Of a DNA stretch of 64,000 bases, positions 36,901-45,200 are shown piece after piece. The position numbers and the translations under genes were made by a program. Numbering within the stretch: position 1 is the first letter of the stretch; each line of letters begins with the position of its first letter. The notes under the pieces are model-generated. The model saw only the letters and a list, made by a program, of their open reading frames with translations. It was not told where the DNA came from and did no database searches. The DNA is from Cytophagales bacterium UBA2561 (GTDB lineage: Bacteria > Bacteroidota > Bacteroidia > Cytophagales > Thermoflexibacteraceae). The DNA lies in assembly GCA_002340355.1 (NCBI GenBank), contig DDLX01000043.1, positions 186,001-250,000 of the forward strand, in the 5' to 3' direction.

Positions 36901-39900
36901 TTGATGAAGGAATTGAAAAAGGCAAAAACTTCATTTTCGTTATTGCACCCCATGCCCTCAAGTCGCCTTATTGTCTCAAGGAGATTGAACTGGCAGTTAA
37001 ACGACAAAAGCGAATTATTCCCATTCTTCATATCGAACCAACCGATAATGAAACTTGGAATAAAATGCACCCTACGGTCGGGAAGTTAAATTGGATTTAT
37101 CTCCGTGAAAATCAAGATGATAATAAGCCTCTTTATCAATGGGAATCACAAGATGACTTTAATGCAGGATTTAAGGGCTTAACGACTTTATTACGTTCAC
37201 ATCAAGAATATGTGGCAACCCATACTCAAATTTTGATTCAAGCTCTTGAGTGGGAAAAGAAACAAAAAACAGATGATTTTTTACTAAAAGGAGACGAACT
37301 TCGAAAGGCAAAAGCATGGCTCGAAACAGAGTTTAAGGATACTCAGCCGCCGTGTTTTCCTTCAGATTTGCATGCGGAATTTATTGCTGAAGGTGAAAAA
37401 TTGGCAAATGGAGACTTGACAGATGCCTTTATGTGTTATGATGAAAATCATCGCTCTGAAATGGAACTTGTCCGAATGGCATTGATGAAACAAGGTATAA
37501 CAACTTGGACTGACCAACACGATATTAAAAAAGGAGAACAATTCGAACAAGCAATTTATCAAGGACTGGAAAAAACGGATAACCTATTATTTTTCATTAC
37601 GCCTGAATCCATTAAATCAAAATATTGTTTAGAAGAATTAGAGTATATTACCAAGCTTAATAAACGGGTAATCACGCTCCAAATTAAAGAGACTCCCGAT
37701 GCTGATTTGCCCGAAGCAATCCAAAAAACACAATACATTGATTTTACGGATAATGATGAGACCAAAGAAACTTCAAGGAACGAAAAATCTGATTTTGAAA
37801 AAGATATAGATGATATTTTAACTCGACTTAAAAAAGATCAAAGTTATTTACGAGAACACAACCGATTTTTTAATAAGGCAAGAGATTGGAAAAAAACAGG
37901 GAAAAAACCAGAATTATTATTTACGGAAAGTCAAATTGCAGCCGTTCAAGATTGGTTAACAAAAGGCAAAAAACGAAAAGAATTCCAACCTGTCGCATTA
38001 CATGAAGAGTTTATTGATGAAAGTATTAAAGTCTTTGAAAACCGTTATCAAACTGAACATCAAATTTGGTTAGAAAAGGCACAAGAATGGAAAAATAATG
38101 AGAATGATACTGAATTATTATTAGACGAAAGAGAATGCAATAAGGCAGAATTTTGGTTAAAACGAGCTGAAGAGTCTTCTCCTATTCAACCAACTGAATT
38201 ACAACGGAAATTCATTACAGTAAGTCGGGAACATACCCCAAAAAGTAAGTTCAAAGATGTTTTTATTTCCTACGGTCGAGCCGAAAGTAAAGGCTTTGCG
38301 ACGAAACTCCATGACCGCCTTCGAATGCAAGGCTATGACGTTTGGTTTGACCAAAATGATATTCCGTTAGGGGTTGATTTTCAAGACCAAATCGATGATG
38401 GAATTACTAAAGCACATAATTTTATTTTTGTGATTGCGCCTCACGCAGTAAAATCTCCTTATTGCCGAAAAGAAATTGAATTAGCCGTTAAGCTGAACAA
38501 GCGAATTATTCCACTTTTGCAAATTGAGCCAACGGACTGCTGGGATAAAATGCACCCCACAATCGGGAAGTTAAATTGGATCTATGTTCGTGAAAAATAC
38601 GATCCCAATTTACCACATGAAGAATTTAAACAATTAGATGACTTTGAGACAGGTTTTAAAGGTTTATTAAGCTTAATTGCTCAAGAAGAAGAATATGTTC
38701 AGAATCATACTGAAGTGCTTAATTGGGCATTGGAGTGGAAAGAAAAAAAGAAAACGAATGAATTTTTATTAGTTGGTAAAGAACGGCAAATTGCTGAAGC
38801 ATGGCTTTTGCGAGAGTTTAAGGATACGCAACCTCCTTGTAATCCAACCAATCTACAATCTGAGTATATTTGTGAAGCCCGTAAAAATGCGGAAAACCGC
38901 ATGACGGATATTTTTATTTCGTATTCTACGGAAAATAAAGATACTAAAAATCTGATTGCAAATGCTTTAGCTCGATTTTGCATTACGACTTGGGTACATA
39001 ATCGGGATATTGCAAAGGGAGTTGATTTTGAAGAGGCAATTTATCGAGGAGTGGACGAAGCAGATAATTTTTTATATCTAATTTCTAAAGAAGCCATCGA
39101 ATCGGAGTGGTGCGAAAAAGAACTCAAACACGCTATTGCTCGAAATAAACGGGTTATTCCTATTAAAATTGAAAAAGTACCTGAAAAAGATTTGCCTCCG
39201 CAGATTGCGACCTTGCAGTACATTGACTTTACGAATAATGAAACTCCTGAAGATTTCATTAAAGATATTGGGGATATCTCTCGTGAAATTAATGAGGAAC
39301 GGAGGTATTTCCAACAACATAAAGTCTTCCTGAGTCAGGCACTTCGTTGGGAACGACAAGGTAAAAATGAAAGTATTTTGTTACGGGGTTTTAACCTCCA
39401 AAATGCACAGGCTTGGCTTTCGATTGGGAACAAACGAGATGCTTATCGCCCTTTACCGATTCACGAGGAATTTATTGCTGAAAGTGTGGCGATAAGTGGG
39501 GAGCAAAACTTAGAGGTTTTTGTTTCTTATTCTCGGAAGGATAGCGATTTTGCTCGAAGATTGAATCAAGAATTACAAATGAATGGTAAAACAACTTGGT
39601 TTGATCAAGATAGTATTGCCGATGGTTCTGATTTTCAGGAAGAAATTTATAAAGGAATTGAGGGGTCAGATAATTTTCTATTTGTTATTTCTCCCGATGC
39701 AATTAATTCGCCGTATTGTGCTGATGAAGTCGAATATGCCGCTAATTTGAATAAACGATTTTTGACGGTCAATTATCGTCCTGTTGATCCTTCTACGATG
39801 CCTGTGGCACTTTCAGCAGTACAATGGATTGACTTTCAAGGAGACTTTCACACGGCTTTCAGTCAGTTAATCCGAAGTTTGGATATTGATCGAGATCATG

Positions 39901-41828
39901 TTCAAGCACATAACAAATGGCAACGTAAAGCCCTTGACTGGCAACAAAGGGATAACGATGAATCCCTTCTACTGAGAGGGAAAGAATTTGAGCAAGCGGA
40001 TGAATGGTTCAAAGGAACAATTGAGAAAAATAAACGCCCTGCACCTACCGAAGTTCAAGTTGAATTTATTGAGGAATCTCGAAAAACCCTCGCTACCGAA
40101 AAACGTAAAAGGCAAATTTTTAACTTATTATTACGGGGACTGTTTGTCATTTCGATTTTAGCTGGAATTGGAGCAATCTTTTTTGCAATAAATGCTAATA
40201 ATGCCGCAGAAGAAGCCGAAAGGGAAAAAGTGAAAGCGCAGAGTGCTGAAAAACGAGCATTAACCGAAAAAACGAAAGCAGATTCTGCTAGAGTACTTGC
40301 TGAACACGCTGAAAAAGTAGCTAAAAAAGCAGAAAAACAAGCTCTCCATGAGAAGAAAAAAGCGGACGAAGCACGTGAGAAAGCAGTAGTGGCTATGAAA
40401 AAAGCAGAAATAGAAAAAGAAAGAGCAGAACGGCAAAAAAAATTGGCTAATGCTGCTAAAGAACAGGCTAATAGTGAAAAAAGAAAGGCTGAATTATCTG
40501 AAAAAAATGCAAAAAAATCGGCTAAAGAAGCAAAAAAAGCAAAAAATCGTGCAGAAAAATCAGAGAAAAATGCTAAATTTAATTTGTATTGGTTTAATGC
40601 GAAAAACTTTGCCCTCAAATCAGATTTACGTGAAAACCCCAATGAAAAAGCATGGCTCTCATTGGCTTCTTATGATTTGAGTCGTGCAGGATATAAAATG
40701 GATAATTCCTTGCCAAAATATACTCCAGAAATTCTACAGGCATTACAGAACTCAGCACTAGCTTATGACGAGGATTTAGAAAAAGGGGTATTATTACCTC
40801 ATAAGTCCGAAATTCGAACGATTTATGCAGACACGGATAAACAAGGTGAAATTTTATACTTTGATGGAAAAAATAATAAGATTGTAGTAGCTGAGCTTGA
40901 TGCAGGAAATGCGTTGAATGAGGAAAAACTGATTCCTAAAAATCAATATGAAGTGAAAACGAATGCTCCTGTTCGCACTATTTGTAAGACTGAGTCAAGT
41001 ATTTTTTATGGCACGTCAAGTGGTGAATTATTCAGTAATAAACAACACAATAAAATTCACTCTTTTGATGAGCCTGTTCGGGGAATTCAAGCTTTTCCAA
41101 ATCATAATTTGGTAGTGGCATTTTCCAAAAATATGCTTATTTTCAGAAATAATAAAAATATCAATACGTTAAAATCAGTTCAAAAAATTAACAAGACAAC
41201 TATTATAGATAATAAAGATTTAATAATTGTGGATGACTCTGGGAGAGTTTCCTATATTCACCTCGAAGGACAATATGAAGATAAAGAAGTAAAAGAGATA
41301 TTTAAACATAAATACCCCATCAAGTCAGTAACTTATAATGAATCTCGAAAAATTTTAGCGATTGGTGATACACGAGGAAATCTTCAATTAGTTCAATTAA
41401 AAACAGGAAAAGTATATCAAGCTGTACGTAAGCAATATTTACCTCGAAAACATGGGGGGTATGTAGTTGAATTGGCATTTAGTCCAGATGGTCGGTTTAT
41501 GGCTTCGGCGGGTTTAGATGGTGTGGTAATGCTTTGGGATTTAGATGAGATGCAAAATGATTTGGAAGGAATTTTTAAGCTTGTTCCTGTCATTATCCAT
41601 CACGAAGAGAAAATTTTTGCTGTTGCTTTCGATAAAGATAGTCAGTTTTTGATGTATGGTGGACAACAGCAGCTACACTTGCGCCCTATCAAAATTGATA
41701 CGATATACGACCGCCTAAGAAACTACATGAAAAACAAAAATTTATTTACTGAAACTCATGCGGATAATCTTTGGAAATATTATAACAAAGGATTAACAGA
41801 GGATGCCAAACCCCACCCTGAAAAATAA
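33960..41828 (+). CDS. Giant nine-TIR protein with membrane helix, coiled coil and propeller-like C-terminus
   Basis: This 2,622-residue protein has nine TIR-type domains starting near residues 4, 209, 428, 708, 935, 1152, 1432, 1648 and 1851. Each has a first strand such as 'KDIFISYGRKES', a BB loop such as 'WFDQNDIPLGVDFQ', and the helix 'S-x-Y-C-x-x-E', whose Glu is the NAD-cleaving residue of TIR enzymes. Domains 2-9 keep it; the first has Gln there. Linkers share the pattern HT-x-L-x3-AL-x-W ... LLL-x-G ... A-x2-WL ... P-x-LH-x-EFI-x2-SR. After the TIR array come a membrane helix (about 2057-2080), an Ala/Lys/Glu coiled coil (2082-2204) and a beta-propeller-like region with one clear WD40-like blade ('LAFSPDGRFMASAGLDGVV'). 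Single-TIR proteins of this layout are known and are thought to act in defence signalling; nine TIRs in one chain is exceptional. NAD cleavage or cyclic-ADP-ribose-type signalling is inferred. Confidence 0.9.
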   Translation: MQHLTDIFITGTDYESQAFSENLQEQLTQKGLKVHHVDDKKITPQKSELEIIHSNCVLFIVSSQSLQSKQIRKQLEIALQMEKKVIPILHAKIDKDALNQAFPEFQKIAPIQLQTETEINQFIQDFIKNQEMLKVHTSVLIKALEWEKSGQKSTLLLSKRDRKSYFEKISQTSETENPVIRFTNLQKLYLLESRKANYKGKGGKLDEIKDIFISYGRKESLEFCWKLFMRLTDAGYNVWFDQNDIPLGVDFQSQIDNGIEKARNFIFVIAPHALKSVYCLKEVKLAVKRQKRIIPILHIEPTDNETWDKMHPTIGRLNWIYLREKQDDNIPLSQWKSLDDFDTGFTGLDKLLKSHTEYVDLHTQILDKALKWEKKQKSNDLLLRGQDLKDARDWLETDFLVSQPPCFPSGLHSEFVCEGIKEADDMITDVFMCYDEKHRPQMFRIREALMQHGITTWVDQRDITKGTQFEDAIQQGLERTDNLLYLITPESQKSIYCQQEIDISLKLNKRIVPLLIEEVPDDEIREEIRYFQYVDFTDNVDKLAEELSKNEKSDFDKDIDAIIAQLRQNKEYHRTHTRLLNQALDWQKAGEKKEFLLNEHQIQHARSWLFEGKERKHYLPLNIHNQFITRSLSFIEGTYSSLLRQIEEKVEEWQQAQFPDDLLLSLRECNRAEFLKHQAEKNSSARLSDMAQDFLFTSRRRNPKPKYKDVFISYGRGESKAFATKLHDRLRSEGLEVWFDQNDIPLGVDFQDQIDDGIEKADNFIFIIAPHSIKSIFCLKEVELALKRNKRIIPILHIEPTDKETWDKMHPTIGKLNWIYMREKFDGNIPQEDFKLLDDFEIGAKGLITLIQSHQAYVRNHTQFLDSSLKWERSGHLAENLLPPEQTQNAISWLGTEFESGQQAPCFPSDLHYRFLLESRKATYKGKGGKLDEGKDIFISYGRKESLEFCWKLFMRLTDEGFNVWFDQVDIPLGVDFQDQIDEGIEKGKNFIFVIAPHALKSPYCLKEIELAVKRQKRIIPILHIEPTDNETWNKMHPTVGKLNWIYLRENQDDNKPLYQWESQDDFNAGFKGLTTLLRSHQEYVATHTQILIQALEWEKKQKTDDFLLKGDELRKAKAWLETEFKDTQPPCFPSDLHAEFIAEGEKLANGDLTDAFMCYDENHRSEMELVRMALMKQGITTWTDQHDIKKGEQFEQAIYQGLEKTDNLLFFITPESIKSKYCLEELEYITKLNKRVITLQIKETPDADLPEAIQKTQYIDFTDNDETKETSRNEKSDFEKDIDDILTRLKKDQSYLREHNRFFNKARDWKKTGKKPELLFTESQIAAVQDWLTKGKKRKEFQPVALHEEFIDESIKVFENRYQTEHQIWLEKAQEWKNNENDTELLLDERECNKAEFWLKRAEESSPIQPTELQRKFITVSREHTPKSKFKDVFISYGRAESKGFATKLHDRLRMQGYDVWFDQNDIPLGVDFQDQIDDGITKAHNFIFVIAPHAVKSPYCRKEIELAVKLNKRIIPLLQIEPTDCWDKMHPTIGKLNWIYVREKYDPNLPHEEFKQLDDFETGFKGLLSLIAQEEEYVQNHTEVLNWALEWKEKKKTNEFLLVGKERQIAEAWLLREFKDTQPPCNPTNLQSEYICEARKNAENRMTDIFISYSTENKDTKNLIANALARFCITTWVHNRDIAKGVDFEEAIYRGVDEADNFLYLISKEAIESEWCEKELKHAIARNKRVIPIKIEKVPEKDLPPQIATLQYIDFTNNETPEDFIKDIGDISREINEERRYFQQHKVFLSQALRWERQGKNESILLRGFNLQNAQAWLSIGNKRDAYRPLPIHEEFIAESVAISGEQNLEVFVSYSRKDSDFARRLNQELQMNGKTTWFDQDSIADGSDFQEEIYKGIEGSDNFLFVISPDAINSPYCADEVEYAANLNKRFLTVNYRPVDPSTMPVALSAVQWIDFQGDFHTAFSQLIRSLDIDRDHVQAHNKWQRKALDWQQRDNDESLLLRGKEFEQADEWFKGTIEKNKRPAPTEVQVEFIEESRKTLATEKRKRQIFNLLLRGLFVISILAGIGAIFFAINANNAAEEAEREKVKAQSAEKRALTEKTKADSARVLAEHAEKVAKKAEKQALHEKKKADEAREKAVVAMKKAEIEKERAERQKKLANAAKEQANSEKRKAELSEKNAKKSAKEAKKAKNRAEKSEKNAKFNLYWFNAKNFALKSDLRENPNEKAWLSLASYDLSRAGYKMDNSLPKYTPEILQALQNSALAYDEDLEKGVLLPHKSEIRTIYADTDKQGEILYFDGKNNKIVVAELDAGNALNEEKLIPKNQYEVKTNAPVRTICKTESSIFYGTSSGELFSNKQHNKIHSFDEPVRGIQAFPNHNLVVAFSKNMLIFRNNKNINTLKSVQKINKTTIIDNKDLIIVDDSGRVSYIHLEGQYEDKEVKEIFKHKYPIKSVTYNESRKILAIGDTRGNLQLVQLKTGKVYQAVRKQYLPRKHGGYVVELAFSPDGRFMASAGLDGVVMLWDLDEMQNDLEGIFKLVPVIIHHEEKIFAVAFDKDSQFLMYGGQQQLHLRPIKIDTIYDRLRNYMKNKNLFTETHADNLWKYYNKGLTEDAKPHPEK
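34533..36710 (+). repeat. First 726-residue super-repeat (TIR domains 2-4)
   Basis: It begins at 'ESRKANYKGKGGKLDE' and spans TIR domains of types A, B and A'. The same order, linkers and many identical stretches recur from 36711. The offset is exactly 2,178 bases (726 codons). Confidence 0.85.
36711..38873 (+). repeat. Second super-repeat (TIR domains 5-7)
   Basis: It begins at 'ESRKATYKGKGGKLDE'. A 25-residue segment at its first TIR is identical to that of the first super-repeat, yet nine of the 25 codons differ synonymously. The duplication is therefore old and the protein sequence has been held by selection. Confidence 0.85.
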
Positions 41829-41874
41829 TTTTGGCAAAAATCAGATAAAAAACAACAATTTTTTGAATAAATCC

Positions 41875-41904
41875 TTGACATTTCAATTTTTTATCGTACC
41901 TTTG
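41875..41904 (+). promoter_or_regulatory. Promoter of the small RNA
   Basis: TTGACA at 41875-41880 and TACCTTTG at 41897-41904 are separated so that TTG and TAnnTTTG are exactly 19 bases apart, the best Bacteroidota promoter in this window. Predicted transcription start is about 41909. Confidence 0.8.
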
Positions 41905-41908
41905 CACC

Positions 41909-42006
41909 AACGGTAAATGATTAGGGTTTTGCCCTGGTTATTTCTTTTCATAGCTGGTTGAAAGAACTTGGGGGTCGAGAGTAATCTCGCCCTCAAGATT
42001 TTTTTG
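41909..42006 (+). ncRNA. Candidate small RNA of about 97 nt with three hairpins
   Basis: Hairpin 1 pairs 41915-41926 with 41932-41943 over 12 continuous base pairs (AAATGATTAGGG with CCCTGGTTATTT), using G-U wobbles possible only on this strand. Hairpin 2 pairs CTTT-T-CA at 41944-41950 with TGAAAG at 41959-41964. Hairpin 3 pairs CTTGGGGG at 41967-41974 with CCCTCAAG at 41990-41997, with an inner CGAGA/TCTCG stem, and is followed by seven T: an intrinsic terminator. With the promoter at 41875 this is a complete RNA gene. It is too short for 6S RNA and lacks the SRP tetraloop motif; I recognise no known family. No peptide of note is encoded. Confidence 0.75.
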
Positions 42007-42205
42007 TTTTAGGACTTTCCTACATTTTTTCTCTTCTTAAAAATACCTTTTTTTCATTTTTCCTTCTATTTCTTGCCTTTTTTTGAGACTATTCTGAGCC
42101 TTATTCGTAAGATAATTTGGATATATTTTGTTAATAGCCAATAAACTTGGCGGTGATTTTGCTATGAACTTGGCAAACAACAACATCACTTAAAAACAAG
42201 CTCAA

Positions 42206-45200
42206 ATGAACAAGTTATCTACTACCTTTAAATACTATATCTTTGCTTTTTTTATTATATCTGGATTTTTAAATTCTATTACTGCTCAAAATATACATCA
42301 TTGTGGCACCTCACACCACCTACAAAAATATCTAAAGAATCATCCTGCTTATCGTAAAATTATTGAAAGTAATGAACTTAAAATTCAAAGAAATACCCAA
42401 GTACGTTCACAGGGGCGTGTTGAAGAAACGCTTTATCAAATTCCAGTTGTAGTTCACGTCTTAGAAGATGGGACAGGTTTAATATCAGATTATTCGATTC
42501 ATTCGGCAATTAAGAATCTCAATGATGCTTTTCGAGGACGAGGAAAATTTTTAGGAAGCCCTGATATTAATATTGAGTTTGTATTAGCACAACGAACTCC
42601 TGATTGTCAAGCAAGTACAGGAATTGTACGGGTCGATGCTCGTTCTATAACAGGCTACCAAAATTATGGAATTAAATACAATATCCAAGGTGGTAATGAA
42701 ACTGAACTTAAAAAAATTAGCAAATGGAATAACTTAGATTATTACAATATTTGGATTGTCTCCAAAATTGATGGAAGAACAGATAATATTACTGGATATG
42801 CTTATTATCCGGGAGCATCTTCAAATGTAGATGGTATGGTGATTTTAGCTTCTCATTTCAATGAATCCAAAGAAACGCTCATTCATGAAATGGGACATGC
42901 GCTTAATTTATTTCATACTTTTGAAGGTGATAATGATGGTACACAATGTCCTCCACAAACAGATGGCTGTGGTCGTGGAGCAGGCGATTGTGTCAGTGAT
43001 ACTGAAGCTCACCAACGTTCTAGTACATTCACTTGTCTTAGTGGCCTAAATAGTTGTACATCAAAAAATTATGAAGATAATGTTCGCTTCAATCATATGA
43101 ACTATTATTGTCATTCTACACTTTTTACTCAAGGTCAAAAGCAAAGAATGCGATCAGCTTTAGAGCATTTACGTTCTTCCTTAATAAATTCTGAGGGCGA
43201 GGATGTACCTGAAGCCTTACCTGTCTCAACATGTATCCCTACGAAAAATGCTTTAAATTTTTTGTATGGTACTTATCAAATTAAACTGGATAACTTGACT
43301 ATTACCTCCAGTTCTTCACAACGAGACGGGACTCATTATACAGATAATGTATGTTTAAAAAATAGCCATCTTAAGATATTAGAGAAATATAATTTGCAGC
43401 TTTCCCCTATAAGTTCTTTGAAGCATGTTTTTGGTGCTTGGGCAGACTGGAATAATGATGGTGATTTTGAGGATGCAGGTGAAACATTAACTACTAATCC
43501 TTCACAAAATACAATTATATTCACGGTTCCGAATACCACCAAAGTGGGAAAAAAATTGCGCTTTCGAGTTTTAGCTGATGAAGCTAAAGGTCAGCAAGTT
43601 TCGCCTTGTCAATTAGCAGGTAGAGGTCAAATAGAAGATTTTTCTGTAAAGTTAGAAAAAGCAACTTTATCACGTCCTGAAATAGAAGTTTGGTATTCTA
43701 ATCAATTAATATCAGGAGCATCTTTGATTAATTTTTCTAATGTGAATACGGGTGAATTTTCAGAGCAAACTTTTACTGTTCATAATTTAGGAAATACTAC
43801 TTTAACCTTTGATAATCCGAAAATTACGATAGCAGGTTCAAGTGATTTTGTTATAAAAAATAATTTACCTGCTTCGATTTCAGCAGGTAATTCTGCAAAC
43901 TTTACAATACGCTTTACTCCTTCATCGGATGGTTTAAAAATGGCAACTGTAACTATCCAAAACAATGATTCAGACGAAAGTAACTACGCATTTGGTGTTG
44001 CTGCTAGAGGAACATTCCCCAAAATTGAGTTTTCAAATGGTTCAACGATTTTTAATTCAGCTAGCACTATAGCTAATTTTGAAAAATTAAATTTATCAGA
44101 TAAGCAAAGTCAGACGTTTAATCTCAAGAATACGGGAACAGGAATATTACATTTTACGGATAATCAGATAGTTAAACTTAATGGTTCTACTGATTTTCGT
44201 GTATTGGGTACATTGCCTAAACAACTCAAAGCAGGTGAGCAAATGAATTTTTCTGTGGAATTTGCTCCGCTTTCTGTAGGTTTTAAAACTGCCCAGTTAA
44301 CCATTTCTTCCAATCTATTGAATTCTCCTTTTATAGCATTTATTTCAGGAAAAGGAGTATTGCCAAAAATGAAATTATTTCAAAATACTAAATTAATTAG
44401 TAATCATTCCTCTAATGTACATTTTACAAGTGTGGAGGTTAATCAGGCTATAACCCATAATTTTAAAATTGAGAATGTAGGAGAAGGATACTTACAAATT
44501 AAAAATCTTAAATTAACTTCGAGTACACCAAATGTATTTTCATTAAATAATGTAATAAATGAGTTTGTTTCAAGTCAGAAGAATACTAATTTATCTCTGA
44601 ATATCAACCCTAAAATTAGTGGAAAACATACTGCAAAAATTGAAATATCGACCAATGATCCCACACAAAATCCTTTTACTTTTTTTGTAACAATTACGGC
44701 AATGGCTCCAAAAATGGAAGTCAGTCATTTGACTCAAATACTGGAGAATAAAAAAGGAGAGTTAGATTTTTCAACCATTATATTGGGGAATACTTCCTTA
44801 AAAAAATATCTTAAAGTTAAAAATACAGGCAATAGTAAATTAGATTTTTCGAATACGTCTCCTTTTTCAATACGAGGCACTGGCGCAGCCGATTTTCAGA
44901 TTGATTTTACTTCATTAACTCTAAATCCCTTCGAAGTCGGTATTGTTGAAATTCGTTTTAAACCTACTGCCAAAAATCACCGTGAAGCAGAATTAGTACT
45001 TTCAAATAATACCCCTTATACAAATCCATTTGTAGTAAAATTAACTGGAGAGGGGATTCCTGTGGAGCCGAGTTTACAGGTAGATGGATTTCCACATGGC
45101 GTGGGAGTTGCCAATTTTTCAGGTGGTGAATTTGAACAGATTTCTAAGACATTTACGATTACTAATACAGGAATTGTAGACTTAACTTTAAACTCATCTA

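Larger units (their letters stand above)
41829..42205. other. 377-base intergenic region containing a small RNA gene
   Basis: The first half holds a promoter and a folded, terminated RNA (41875-42006). The second half (42007-42205) is AT-rich leader of the metalloprotease gene, with no strong promoter or structure recognised. Confidence 0.75.

Noticed and set aside
34533..38873. Assembly artefact as the cause of the three-TIR duplication
   Set aside because: The copies differ at many synonymous and some amino-acid positions, so this is not a duplicated read stretch.
40055..40642. A 195-codon minus-strand open frame opposite the TIR protein's coiled coil
   Set aside because: It is the antisense of an Ala/Lys/Glu-rich repeat, which yields long Ser/Phe/Ala frames by composition. 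The plus-strand frame has clear domains.
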